The translations under genes were made by a program, and so were the position numbers. Below the pieces are notes generated by a model. The model was not told the origin of the DNA. It did no database searches and saw only the letters and a list, made by a program, of their open reading frames with translations. This document shows positions 45,281 through 53,760 of a stretch of 64,000 bases of DNA, piece after piece; within the stretch, counting starts at the first letter, position 1; each line of letters opens with the position of its first letter. The stretch comes from Spyradosoma sp004558035 (lineage in GTDB: Bacteria > Verrucomicrobiota > Verrucomicrobiia > Opitutales > UBA953), in the NCBI RefSeq assembly GCF_050314555.1, contig NZ_JBNPNH010000001.1, forward strand, positions 372,001-436,000, read 5' to 3'.

Positions 45281-46909
45281 ATGAGCGAAGCACAGAAAAA
45301 CTCCCTCGCCGACATCTCGCACGACCTTTTCGCCGTGCGCTCGGAAAAGCTGAATCAGCTCCGCGCCGCGGGCGAAGATCCCTTCCGCGCCAACTGGGCG
45401 CAGACGCACACCTCCGCCGACTGCGCCGAGCTGATGCGCCCCGCGATCGAGGCCGCCAAGGCCGCGGGAACGGACGTGCACGAGATTCCCTCCTCGGCGG
45501 AGGAAGTCTCCGTCGCCGGGCGCGTGATCGCGATCCGCGTCATGGGCAAGGCGAGCTTCATGAAGCTGCTCGACCGCGACGGCGTGCAGCAGGTCTATCT
45601 CACGCGCGACATTCTCGGCGAAGACCGCTACAACAAGCATTTCAAGAAGATGATCGACATCGGCGACTTCGTCGGCGTGCGCGGCGAGCTCTTCGTGACG
45701 AAGACCGGCGAAGTGACCGTGCGCGCGCGCGCCTACGGGCTCGTCGCCAAGGCGCTCCGCCCGCTCCCGGAAAAGTGGCACGGCATCACGGACGAGGAGC
45801 AGGTTTCGCGTCAGCGCTACCTCGACCTCATCGCGAATCCGGAGTCGAAGAAACGCCTGCTTGACCGTTCGCGCATCATCGCCGAAATCCGCAAGTTCCT
45901 CTGGGAGCGCGACTTCGTCGAGGTCGAGACGCCCGCGCTGCACCCGATCGCGGGCGGCGCGGCGGCGCGGCCGTTCGTCACGCACTTCAACGCGCTGGAC
46001 TGCGAATTTTATCTGCGCATCGCGCTCGAGCTGCACCTGAAGCGTTGCCTCGTCGGCGGCATCGAGCGCGTGTTCGAGATCGGCCGCGTCTTCCGCAACG
46101 AAGGCATGGACCGCCGCCACAACCCGGAATTCACGATGATGGAAATCTATCAGGCGTATTCCGACTACGAAGGCATGATGACGCTCATCCGCGAGATGAT
46201 TCAGCACCTCTGCAGAACCGTCGTCGGCACGACGACGATCACGCGCTACGACGGGCAGGTCATCGAGCTCGGCGGCGAATGGCGCGTCGCCGACTACAAG
46301 GATCTCGTGCGGGAACGCACGGGCCGCGCCGACTGGTTCGAGCTTTCCAAGGCGGAAAAAATCGCCGAATGCCGCCGCATGGCGGACGAAATCCGTTCCC
46401 GCGCGCAGGCCGAGGCGGAGGCGCGCGGCGAAGAGCTCCGCAACAAAGACCTCATGGTGCCCGACCCGCGCGAGGACTGGGAGGACTACGAAGTCACCAA
46501 CGAAGTTTACGGCAAGCTCATCGAGCCGAATCTGATTCAGCCGACCTTCGTCACGCACATCATGAAGGAGCTCTGCCCGCTCGCGAAGATCAACGAAAAG
46601 GATCCTAGCGTCATCGACGTCTTCGAGCTCTGCATCAACGGGCAGGAAATCGCGCCCGCGTATTCCGAGCAGAACGACCCGATCACGCAGCGCCGCATGT
46701 TCGAGCTGCAGGCGGGCGAGGAAATCCAGAAAATCGACCAGGACTTCCTCGTCGCGATGGAGCACGGCATGCCGCCGGCGGGCGGAATGGGCGTCGGCAT
46801 CGACCGCCTCTGCATGCTCCTCACGGGCTGCGCGAACATCCGCGAAACGATTCTGTTCCCGACGCTGAAGCCGGACTACGTCTCCGGCCCGCAGAAGAAG
46901 GAGGCCTGA
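45281..46909 (+). CDS. lysS: Lysyl-tRNA synthetase, class II
   Basis: Charges tRNA-Lys. 542 residues: OB-fold anticodon domain (about 40-170), then the class II core. Motif 1 is around RFLxERDFVEVETPALHP (here KFLWERDFVEVETPALHP), motif 2 is RVFEIGRVFRNEGMDRRHNP, and motif 3 is GGMGVGIDRLCMLLTG. An insertion of about 40 residues rich in charged residues (GRADWFELSKAEKIAECRRM and onward) sits between motifs 2 and 3, as in other long LysS. The ATG at 45281 is chosen because the 21 upstream codons in the frame overlap GGGAACG repeat DNA and look non-coding. Confidence 0.96.
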   Translation: MSEAQKNSLADISHDLFAVRSEKLNQLRAAGEDPFRANWAQTHTSADCAELMRPAIEAAKAAGTDVHEIPSSAEEVSVAGRVIAIRVMGKASFMKLLDRDGVQQVYLTRDILGEDRYNKHFKKMIDIGDFVGVRGELFVTKTGEVTVRARAYGLVAKALRPLPEKWHGITDEEQVSRQRYLDLIANPESKKRLLDRSRIIAEIRKFLWERDFVEVETPALHPIAGGAAARPFVTHFNALDCEFYLRIALELHLKRCLVGGIERVFEIGRVFRNEGMDRRHNPEFTMMEIYQAYSDYEGMMTLIREMIQHLCRTVVGTTTITRYDGQVIELGGEWRVADYKDLVRERTGRADWFELSKAEKIAECRRMADEIRSRAQAEAEARGEELRNKDLMVPDPREDWEDYEVTNEVYGKLIEPNLIQPTFVTHIMKELCPLAKINEKDPSVIDVFELCINGQEIAPAYSEQNDPITQRRMFELQAGEEIQKIDQDFLVAMEHGMPPAGGMGVGIDRLCMLLTGCANIRETILFPTLKPDYVSGPQKKEA

Positions 46910-46925
46910 GCCGCGCGTTTTTCCC

Positions 46926-46983
46926 GAAGGCGCCGACGGAGAGAACTTTCGACACGGCTCTCCGCCGGCGCTTCGACTTTTTC
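46926..46983 (+). terminator. Intrinsic terminator of lysS
   Basis: GAAGGCGCCGACGGAGAG, a 14 nt loop, then CTCTCCGCCGGCGCTTC, followed by GACTTTTTCC. The long near-perfect stem and T run lie 16 bp after the lysS stop. Confidence 0.75.
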
Positions 46984-47018
46984 CGTCCTTCCTCGTTTTC
47001 CCTTTTTCAATTTTCTCC

Positions 47019-48308
47019 ATGCCCTGGTCCGTCTATTTGGCTTTGAAACAGCTTTTCCCGCCGGGAAAACGCTTTCCGGCGTTCGCGCTCGTCTCCATCG
47101 TCGGCGTGGCAATCGGCGTCTGCTCGCTGCTCGTCGTGCAGACCGTGATGAACGGCTACGCGCGGGAACACCGCGAAAACATTCAGCGCATGTACGGCCA
47201 CGTGATCGTGCGCAACATCGACGACGGCTTCATTTCCGACTACCGCGCGGTCGCGGAAAAGCTCGAGCGCGTGCCCGGCGTCGTCGCGGCGGCGCCCTAC
47301 GCCGAGGGGCAGGTCATGGTGAAGAACGGCGACACGCCCGCCCTGCCTTTCGTGCGCGGCATCGACCTGGAGCAGGAGGACAAGGTCATTCCCGTGCGCA
47401 GGAACATCGTCGCGGGAACGCTCGACGCGCTCGACGACGACCGCGTCGTCCTCGGCAGCGAGCTCGCGCGCCAGCTGCGCGTCCGCTTCACGCGCGGCTA
47501 CGAGACGGCCGACGGCAAGCGCGTTCCCGCGCGCGTCCTTCCCGGACAGGTGCTCGAAATCTATTCGCCGACGATGATTTCCGACCTGCAGCGCGAGGAA
47601 GTTCCGCTGCCGGTCGAGCTCGAAGTCTGCGGCATCTTTGAATCTGGCTACCGCCCGGCGGACGAAAGCACGATCATCGTTTCGCTGCGCCGCATGCAGG
47701 AGCTCTACGGGCTGGGCAAAAGCGTGCACGGCATCCGCCTCCGCGTCGCCGACGCCGAAGGCGCGACGGCGATGCTGCCCGCCGTCAACGCGGCGCTCCC
47801 GCGCGGGCTGCGCGCGTTCTCGTGGATGTCCGTCAACTGGAATTTTCTTCAGGCGGTGCAGTTCGAAAAGACGATGCTGTTCTTTCTGATGTTCATCATC
47901 ACGCTCGTCGCGTCGTTCTCGATCGCGAGCACGCTGTTTTCGGCGGTCGTGAAGCGTTCCCGCGAAATCGGCATTCTCGGCGCGCTCGGCGGGCGCCCGC
48001 GGCAGATTCTGACGATCTTCGCCGCGCAGGGGCTCTTCGTCGGCGCGATCGGCTACGGCTTCGGCTGCCTGCTGACGTTCGCTATCGTCGCCGGGCGCGA
48101 CCGCATCGTCGCCTTCATCAATTCGATTTTCGGCGACGGCGAAATGATCCAGACGCAGTACATGTTCTCGCAGATTCCGGTGCACTACAGCGCGGCGGAC
48201 TTCGTCATCGCGGCGGCGTTCACGCTGGCGACGACGACGGTCGCCGGGCTCATTCCCGCGATCTGGGCAGCGCGCAGAAAACCCGCCGAAGCCATGAGGG
48301 AAAGCTGA
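47019..48308 (+). CDS. lolC: Lipoprotein-releasing ABC transporter permease (LolC/LolE family)
   Basis: 429 residues with the MacB/FtsX permease layout: the first transmembrane helix (FALVSIVGVAIGVCSLLVVQ), a large periplasmic domain (about 50-275), and three C-terminal helices. Diagnostic blocks are VNWNFLQAVQFEKTMLFFLM and VVKRSREIGILGALGGRPRQ. A single permease of this type works with the LolD ATPase to move lipoproteins from the inner membrane to LolA. The ATPase gene lies 493 bp downstream, separated by the GxxExxY element, which is not the usual close arrangement. Confidence 0.9.
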   Translation: MPWSVYLALKQLFPPGKRFPAFALVSIVGVAIGVCSLLVVQTVMNGYAREHRENIQRMYGHVIVRNIDDGFISDYRAVAEKLERVPGVVAAAPYAEGQVMVKNGDTPALPFVRGIDLEQEDKVIPVRRNIVAGTLDALDDDRVVLGSELARQLRVRFTRGYETADGKRVPARVLPGQVLEIYSPTMISDLQREEVPLPVELEVCGIFESGYRPADESTIIVSLRRMQELYGLGKSVHGIRLRVADAEGATAMLPAVNAALPRGLRAFSWMSVNWNFLQAVQFEKTMLFFLMFIITLVASFSIASTLFSAVVKRSREIGILGALGGRPRQILTIFAAQGLFVGAIGYGFGCLLTFAIVAGRDRIVAFINSIFGDGEMIQTQYMFSQIPVHYSAADFVIAAAFTLATTTVAGLIPAIWAARRKPAEAMRES

Positions 48309-48346
48309 GGCGCGGGAACGCGAGTCCTTCCCTCGCCCGAAAACGG

Positions 48347-48781
48347 AACCACGAATGAACACGAAAGAACACGAAAAAGAAAAAATCATTTTTCGCGATG
48401 AAGTTTACGCGATCGTGGGCTGCGCCATGCGCGTCCAGCGCGCGCTCGGTCCCGGACTCCTCGAAAAGCCCTATGAAAACGCGCTCACGGTGGAGCTCTC
48501 GGAAGCGAAGATTCCGTTCGAACAGCAGAAACGCATTCAGATTTTTTACAAAAAAAGACTCGTCGGCGATTATTACGCGGACCTGATCGCTCACGGGAAA
48601 ATCATCATCGAACTGAAGACCGTCGAGCGGATCACCAACGTCGAACGCGCGCAGACGCTCAATTACATGCGCCTTGCACAATGCCCCGTCGGCCTCATCT
48701 TCAATTTCAAAAAAACGATTCTGGAATGGGAACGGCTCGTGCTCTGAAAAAATTCGAGTTCGTTCGTGTTCATTCGTGGTT
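48347..48781. mobile_element. 435 bp element with perfect 19 bp terminal inverted repeats and a GxxExxY gene
   Basis: AACCACGAATGAACACGAA (48347-48365) and TTCGTGTTCATTCGTGGTT (48763-48781) are exact reverse complements. They enclose a single gene whose ATG lies inside the left repeat. The element separates lolC from lolD, which are normally adjacent. No target-site duplication is evident at the edges. Gene-less relatives lie at 8849-8915 and a single left end at 60401-60419. Confidence 0.75.
48355..48747 (+). CDS. GxxExxY protein (PDDEXK_3 nuclease superfamily)
   Basis: 130 residues. The family motif is GLLEKPY (34-40). A PD-(D/E)XK pattern is visible: Glu37 in the first helix, Asp76 in YYADLI, and Glu86-Leu-Lys88 in KIIIELK, followed by the helix NVERAQTLNYMRLAQ. 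Residues fit Pfam PDDEXK_3, so a metal-dependent nuclease is expected, although no activity is established that I know of. The first codons (MNTKEHE) are spelled by the terminal inverted repeat itself, so gene and repeat have evolved as one unit. It lies between lolC and lolD on the same strand. Confidence 0.93.
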   Translation: MNTKEHEKEKIIFRDEVYAIVGCAMRVQRALGPGLLEKPYENALTVELSEAKIPFEQQKRIQIFYKKRLVGDYYADLIAHGKIIIELKTVERITNVERAQTLNYMRLAQCPVGLIFNFKKTILEWERLVL

Positions 48782-48801
48782 TCAATAAAATTTCATACGA
48801 C

Positions 48802-49488
48802 ATGGAAAAATCGCCCGTCCTCGCAGCCAACGCCATCAGAAAATCCTTCGCTTCCCCCGCGGGAACGATCGACGTCCTCAGGGGCGTCGATCTCGCCGTC
48901 GCCGCGGGCGAACGCGTCTCCGTCCGCGGCGAAAGCGGCGCGGGAAAAACCACGCTGCTGCAGATTCTCGGCGGCCTCGACGCGCCCGACTCCGGAGAGC
49001 TCTTCTGGAACGGAGAGCGCATCACCGGCCGCGGGAACGCCTTTCTCGCCAGGGCGCGCACGAAGCTCATCGGCTACGTGTTCCAGTTCTTCCACCTCGT
49101 CCCCGAGCTCACCGCGCTCGAAAACGTGCTGCTCGCCGCGCGCATCGCGGGAACGCCCGTGCGCGCCGCGCGGGAACAGGCGCGGGAACTGCTCGCGCGC
49201 GTCGGGCTCGGCGAGCGCGTCGGCCACCTCCCGGCAAAGCTCTCCGGCGGCGAATGCCAGCGCGTCGCGATCGCGCGCGCGCTCGTCAACCGCCCGCCGC
49301 TGATTCTCGCGGACGAGCCGACCGGCAATCTCGACGAACGCACGGGCGAATCCGTCATGAGCCTGCTGCTCGACGTCTGCCGCGAGCGCGACGCCGCGCT
49401 CTTCCTCGTCACGCACAATCTCGAGTTCGCCGACCGCGCCGACCGCCGCCTCGTTCTCCGCCGCGGCGTGCTCGAAGAGCTGAGCTGA
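48802..49488 (+). CDS. lolD: Lipoprotein-releasing ABC transporter ATPase LolD
   Basis: 228-residue ABC ATPase of the MacB/LolD family. Walker A is GESGAGKTT (43-51), the Q-loop is FQFFHLVPELTALENV, the signature is LSGGECQRVAIARAL, Walker B is LILADEPTGNLD, and the switch His is in VTHNLEFA. The Q-loop wording FHLVPELTALENV is typical of LolD. I use the ATG at 48802; the frame upstream to 48766 is repeat DNA from the GxxExxY element, which may now provide the upstream region of this gene. Confidence 0.93.
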   Translation: MEKSPVLAANAIRKSFASPAGTIDVLRGVDLAVAAGERVSVRGESGAGKTTLLQILGGLDAPDSGELFWNGERITGRGNAFLARARTKLIGYVFQFFHLVPELTALENVLLAARIAGTPVRAAREQARELLARVGLGERVGHLPAKLSGGECQRVAIARALVNRPPLILADEPTGNLDERTGESVMSLLLDVCRERDAALFLVTHNLEFADRADRRLVLRRGVLEELS

Positions 49489-49491
49489 CGA

Positions 49492-49540
49492 GAGAGGTTA
49501 AGAGGTTAATGAGGTTAGGAAGGTTATGAGGCTGATCTCC
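49492..49540. repeat. GAGGTTA direct repeats
   Basis: AGAGGTTAAGAGGTTAATGAGG then TTAGGAAGGTTATGAGG is a short run of GAGGTTAA-like units. Similar GGTTATGAGGTGATGAAG units form the arms of island I at 51.7 kb. No right arm is visible here. Confidence 0.5.
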
Positions 49541-49597
49541 TTCCGTTCCTTTTTCCCGTTGCCGCCGCGCCGCGGGAACGCATAGACTCCGCACATC

Positions 49598-50692
49598 ATG
49601 AGCAAAAAATCTCCGAAAAATTCTTCCGAAAAACCTTTTGAAATTCCCGCGTTCCTGCGCGAGCTCCTCGAAGCGAAGGCGCCCACCGGGCACGAGTTCG
49701 AGGCGCAGGCCGTCTGCGACAGATACATGAAGAACGTCGCCGACGAATACCGCGGGGACGTCCTCGGCAACCGCATCGCCACGCTCAACCCGAAGGCGAA
49801 GACCTCCGTCATGTTCGCCGGGCACATCGACGAGCTCGGCCTACAGATTTCCTACGCGGACGACAAGGGCTTCCTCTATTTCAACCTGCTCGGCGGGCAC
49901 GATCTCGTGATGCCCAGCGGCCGCCGCGTGCTCATTCTGACGAAGAACGGCGTCGTGCGCGGCGTCGTCGGCAAGCGCGCCGTGCACCTGATGAGCGCCT
50001 CGGAGCGCACGAAGGTGCCCGAGGTTCACGAAATGTGGATCGACATCGGCGCGCGCTCCCGCGAGGAGGCGCTCGCGCGCGTCGCGATCGGTGATCCCGC
50101 GGTTTACGACGAGACCGTCGAGCTGCTGAACGGCTCGATCGCCGCCGCGCGCGCGTTCGACGACCGCGCCGGCTGCTACATCGCGATGGAGGCGGCACGC
50201 CGCCTCGCGAAGGAAAAGAAGCTCGCCGTGCGCGTGGACGCCGTCGCGACCACGCAGGAGGAAATCGGCACGCGCGGCGCGCAGACCGCCGCGCAGGGGC
50301 TGAACCCGACCGTCGGCGTCGCAATCGACGTCACGCACGCCACCGATCACCCCGACGCGGACAACCGCAAGTTCGGGCGCATGACGCTTTCCGGCGGTCC
50401 CGCGATCTGCCGCGGGCCGAACATCAACCCGCTCGTCTTCGACAAGCTCGTCGCCGCCGCGGAAAAGGCCGGCGTGCCGTATCAGGTCGAGGCGGATCCG
50501 CGCCCGACGGGAACGGACGCGCGCGTCATTCAGATGGCGAACGCGGGCGTCGCGGCGGGGCTGATCTCCGTGCCGCTGCGCTACATGCACACGCCGGGCG
50601 AAGTCGTCGATCTCGCCGTCGTCGAGCAGTGCGTGAAACTCCTCGTCGAGTTCACGAAATCCGTCGGCGCGGACGAAACGTTCGCGTGGTGA
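49598..50692 (+). CDS. M42 family metallopeptidase
   Basis: 364-residue di-zinc aminopeptidase of the M42 (glutamyl aminopeptidase / FrvX) family. Visible are the start FLRELLEAKAPTGHEFEAQ, MFAGHIDELG with the first metal His and Asp, AFDDRAGCYIAMEA, the general base Glu pair in TTQEEIGTRGAQTA, AIDVTHATDHPD, PNINPLVFDKL and the C-terminal RYMHTPGEVVDL with the last metal His. These enzymes form large tetrahedral shells that degrade peptides in the cytosol. The ATG at 49598 is used. It stands just upstream of menG. Confidence 0.93.
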   Translation: MSKKSPKNSSEKPFEIPAFLRELLEAKAPTGHEFEAQAVCDRYMKNVADEYRGDVLGNRIATLNPKAKTSVMFAGHIDELGLQISYADDKGFLYFNLLGGHDLVMPSGRRVLILTKNGVVRGVVGKRAVHLMSASERTKVPEVHEMWIDIGARSREEALARVAIGDPAVYDETVELLNGSIAAARAFDDRAGCYIAMEAARRLAKEKKLAVRVDAVATTQEEIGTRGAQTAAQGLNPTVGVAIDVTHATDHPDADNRKFGRMTLSGGPAICRGPNINPLVFDKLVAAAEKAGVPYQVEADPRPTGTDARVIQMANAGVAAGLISVPLRYMHTPGEVVDLAVVEQCVKLLVEFTKSVGADETFAW

Positions 50693-50706
50693 AATCTCCC
50701 GCCACC

Positions 50707-51411
50707 ATGCCGGAAGGAATCAAAGTCCAAAAGATGTTCGCGGGCATCGCGAAGCGCTACGACCTCGCGAACGTCCTGCTCAGCGGCGGCGCGTGCCGCT
50801 GGTGGGCGCGGCGGCTCGTGAAGCTCGTCGCGCGGGAACGCCCGCGGGAAATCGCCGACCTCGCGACCGGCAGCGGCGATGTCGCCTTCGCCCTGCGCCG
50901 CGCCCTGCCCGACGCCGAAATCCGCGCCTACGACTTCTGCGAGGCGATGCTCGACGTCGCGCGGGAACGCGCCGCCCGCCGACGCGAAAAGAACGCGGCG
51001 GAAAAGCCCGTCTCCTTCGCGTTCGGCGACTGCATGAACCTGCCGCTCGCGGACGCGTCGGTCGACGCGCTCACGATCGCCTACGGCGTACGCAACTTCG
51101 AAGACCGCGCGCGCGGGCTCCGCGAGCTGCGGCGCGTCCTGCGCCCGGGCGGCGCGGCGTTCATCCTCGAATTCACGCAGCCGGCGACGCTTTTCCGCCC
51201 GTTCTACTATCTTTACCTCAAGCTCGCGCTCCCGCTCATCGCGTGGGCGATCACGGGCGACCGCAAGGCGTACGACTATCTCGCGGGCTCGATCGAAGCG
51301 TTCCCGCCGAAGGAAGGACTCTCGGCGGAGCTCCGCGCCGCGGGCTTTTCGGACGTGCGCGCGCTCGGCATGACGTTTTCCGTCGTCGCCGTCCACATCG
51401 CCCGCAGGTGA
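50707..51411 (+). CDS. menG: Demethylmenaquinone methyltransferase
   Basis: SAM-dependent C-methylation of demethylmenaquinone, the last step of menaquinone synthesis. 234 residues with the UbiE/MenG start VQKMFAGIAKRYDLANVLLS, SAM motif I IADLATGSGDVAFAL, FCEAMLDVARER, the block DCMNLPLADASVDALTIAYGVRNFEDR, and VLRPGGAAFILEF. It follows the M42 gene by 14 bp. With menA at 9710 it supports a menaquinone user; no ubiquinone gene is present in the window. Confidence 0.9.
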   Translation: MPEGIKVQKMFAGIAKRYDLANVLLSGGACRWWARRLVKLVARERPREIADLATGSGDVAFALRRALPDAEIRAYDFCEAMLDVARERAARRREKNAAEKPVSFAFGDCMNLPLADASVDALTIAYGVRNFEDRARGLRELRRVLRPGGAAFILEFTQPATLFRPFYYLYLKLALPLIAWAITGDRKAYDYLAGSIEAFPPKEGLSAELRAAGFSDVRALGMTFSVVAVHIARR

Positions 51412-51430
51412 CGCGGGAACGCGCCGCGCG

Positions 51431-51658
51431 TCAGCGGTTTTCGCGCAGCGCGAAAATCAGGAAAATCGCGGGAACGAAGAGAAAGGCGCAGACGCACGCG
51501 GCGAGCGCGGCGATTCCCCCGACATCGAAAAACAGGCACGGAATCCCGCAGAGAAAAACGAGCATCGCCGCGCCCAGCGCAAAGGTCGCCAGGCGCCGCA
51601 GCGTTTCGGAAAGGCGCGTCGGCGCAACGTTCGTGTTTTTGAACATAGAGCGCGCCAT
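51431..51658 (-). CDS. Small two-helix membrane protein, unknown function
   Basis: 75 residues: a short basic N-terminus with TRLSETLRRLATFALGAAML, then two hydrophobic segments (LVFLCGIPCLFFDVGGIAAL and ACVCAFLFVPAIFLIFAL) joined by a short turn. No family is recognised. It is convergent with menG, its stop 19 bp away. Upstream is hairpin island I. Confidence 0.5.
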   Translation of the reverse strand: MARSMFKNTNVAPTRLSETLRRLATFALGAAMLVFLCGIPCLFFDVGGIAALAACVCAFLFVPAIFLIFALRENR

Positions 51659-51725
51659 TAAATCCTTTTTTCGCGCGCGCGCAACGAGGAAAAGCGTTCC
51701 CGCACGGGCGCGCGACGCGCGCGGC

Positions 51726-51909
51726 AGGTGATGAAGTGATGGCGGTTATGAGGTGATGAAGTTCTTTGCGCTCGGCTTCGCCGAGAGGAGCTTAAAAGCT
51801 GAAGAGTTTAAAAGTTGAAAAGAAAATTTTCCGTTAAGCTTTTAATCTTTTAAGCTCTTAAGCTCTACTCAACCTTCATAACTCCATAACCTCATCACTT
51901 CATCACCTG
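51726..51909. repeat. Hairpin island I (largest nested palindrome)
   Basis: Outer arms GGTGATGAAGTGATGGCGG and GGTTATGAGGTGATGAAG face CTTCATAACTCCATAACC and TCATCACTTCATCACC. Next comes the core TGCGCTCGGCTTCGCCGAGAGG. Inner arms GAGCTTAAAAGCTGAAGAG and TTAAAAGTTGAAAAG face CCGTTAAGCTTTTAATC and TTTTAAGCTCTTAAGCTC. The whole 184 bp can fold into one long stem with a branched tip. No gene is supported in it. Confidence 0.75.
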
Positions 51910-51921
51910 CGCTGTGCGCCT

Positions 51922-53760
51922 TCACGCCGCGTCGGGATCGGTGAGGACTTCGACGAGGACGGGACCGGGCGTCGCGAACGCGCGGGCGAGATCCTCGCGC
52001 AGCGTCGCGGGATCGGAGACGCGCACGCCGGCGCTCCCGCAGAGCTTCGCGAACTCCGCCAGATTCGGGTTGTGCAGGCGCGTCTCCCACACGCTCACGC
52101 GCGCGTTGCGCTGTTCGAGCGAAATCTTCGCCAGCTCGGAATTGTTGAATACGACGCATTTCACGTCCATGCCGCAGCGCACGACCGTCGTCCACTCGGC
52201 GAGATACTGCCCCAGCCCGCCGTCGCCCACGACGGCGACGACCGGGCGCCTGCCGAGCGCGGCGTTGTCCCGCGTCGCGCACCACGCGCCGATCGCCGCG
52301 GGCAGCCCCACGCCGATCGAGCCGAGGTAGAACGACAGCAGCGCGCGCTGATTCTTCGCCTCGAAATATCTGCCGAACGCGTAGGCGACGTTCCCGACGT
52401 CCACGGAGACGACGGCGTTTTCGGGAACGCATTCCGACAGCGCGGCGCAGACGGCGGCGGGAGCGATTTTCCCCGGCGCGCTCCGCTCGGCGCGGCGGCA
52501 TTTCTCGGCGCGCCACTCCGCCCAGAGCGCGGCGACGCGTTCCCGCGGATCCTCCGCCGCGACGTTCCCGCGCAGCAGGCGCGTCAGCTCCGGAAGCGTC
52601 TCCGAAAGCTCGCCGAGCACGCCGCAGTCGATCTTGCGCAGGCGGCCGAGCGCGGCGGGATCGCGGTCGATCTGCACGGTCGGCTTGCCCTTCGCGATTT
52701 CGGAGTGATTGCTGAAGGAGACGCCGAGCCCGACGACGCAGTCGCTCTCCGCCATCATCTTCGCGGAGACGAGCGTGCCGCTGCGCCCGACGACGCCGCA
52801 AGCGAGCGGGAACGCGTCGGACACGAAGCCCTTGGCGCGATACGTCGTCGCGACGGCGGCGTTCACCGCCTCCGCGAACGCGAGCGCCTCGGCGACCGCG
52901 TGGCGGCAGCCTTCCCCGACGACGACGAACGGACGCTTCGCGCGGGAAATCAGCGCGACCGCCTCGGCGAGAGCGGCGTCGGACGCGCGCGTCGCCGTGC
53001 CGTTGAAGATTTCGCCCGCGGGCGTTCCCGCGGGAGCGTCGGGCGCGACGGGCACGTTCTGCACGTCGTCGGGCAGCACAATCTGCGCGACCGAGCGCGT
53101 CAGAATCGCGTGCCGTGCGGCGCGCGCAGCGACCGCGGCGAAATCGGACGAAGCCGTCGCCGTCTGCTGCAGGCTCGCGGCGGCGCCGAGCGCGCGCACG
53201 AGATCGATTTCCTGAAAAGCGTTGCGCCCGAGCTCGCGGCTCGGCACCTGCCCCGTGAGCGCGATCGCGGGAGCGCGGTCGAGCGCGGCGTCCGCGAGGC
53301 CCGTGAGGAGATTCGTCGCGCCCGGCCCGGCGATCGTCAGGCACGCGGCGGGCATGCCCGTGAGCTTGCCGTAGGCCGCCGCCGCGAACGCCGCCGCGCC
53401 CTCGTGGCGGATGCTCACGAACTCCATTTCGCCGCGCTCGGCGCAGCGGCGGATCGCGTCCGCCATGCCGAGATTCGAGTGCCCAACCATGCCGAACACG
53501 CGCCGCACGCCGAAGTTGCGCAGCGTCTCCGCGATCAGGTCGGACGCCGTGCGCTTCGCTTCCGCCGTTCCCGCGGGAACGGGCTCCGCGGCGGCGGCGA
53601 CCTTTTCCGCCGGAGCTTCCGCCGCCTCGGGAACGGGCGCGAACATGTCCTTGCCCACGCCGCAGATCGGGCACGCCCAGCCTTCCGGCAGCTCGCCCCA
53701 AGCCTTGTTTTCCTTTTCTTCGTCATAGACGAAACCGCAAACGCCGCACTTGTATTTCAT
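51922..53760 (-). CDS. Rubredoxin fused to a TPP-dependent enzyme (acetolactate synthase / pyruvate oxidase-like)
   Basis: 612 residues from the ATG at 53760. Residues 1-43 are a rubredoxin with its iron ligands Cys5, Cys8, Cys30 and Cys33 in two CxxC pairs (CGVC and CPIC). An Ala/Glu/Pro linker (about 44-70) leads to a complete thiamine-diphosphate enzyme. In it, RHEGAAAFAAAAYGKLTG holds the catalytic Glu120, a central domain (about 260-400) follows, and the GDGG...NN diphosphate motif is near 507. No clear FAD signature is visible. The fusion suggests one-electron transfer between the iron site and a carbanion/enamine intermediate, as in pyruvate oxidase or oxidoreductase chemistry; the reaction is not established. 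The fusion is in one frame with no stop. Confidence 0.85.
   Translation of the reverse strand: MKYKCGVCGFVYDEEKENKAWGELPEGWACPICGVGKDMFAPVPEAAEAPAEKVAAAAEPVPAGTAEAKRTASDLIAETLRNFGVRRVFGMVGHSNLGMADAIRRCAERGEMEFVSIRHEGAAAFAAAAYGKLTGMPAACLTIAGPGATNLLTGLADAALDRAPAIALTGQVPSRELGRNAFQEIDLVRALGAAASLQQTATASSDFAAVAARAARHAILTRSVAQIVLPDDVQNVPVAPDAPAGTPAGEIFNGTATRASDAALAEAVALISRAKRPFVVVGEGCRHAVAEALAFAEAVNAAVATTYRAKGFVSDAFPLACGVVGRSGTLVSAKMMAESDCVVGLGVSFSNHSEIAKGKPTVQIDRDPAALGRLRKIDCGVLGELSETLPELTRLLRGNVAAEDPRERVAALWAEWRAEKCRRAERSAPGKIAPAAVCAALSECVPENAVVSVDVGNVAYAFGRYFEAKNQRALLSFYLGSIGVGLPAAIGAWCATRDNAALGRRPVVAVVGDGGLGQYLAEWTTVVRCGMDVKCVVFNNSELAKISLEQRNARVSVWETRLHNPNLAEFAKLCGSAGVRVSDPATLREDLARAFATPGPVLVEVLTDPDAA

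Noticed and set aside
48347..48781. Target-site duplication around the GxxExxY element
   Set aside because: Bases outside the inverted repeats (ACGG on the left, TCAA on the right) do not match; mobility is argued from the repeats and position only.
48766..48801. Upstream start for lolD
   Set aside because: The extra codons are the right terminal repeat of the neighbouring element; LolD homology begins at the ATG at 48802.
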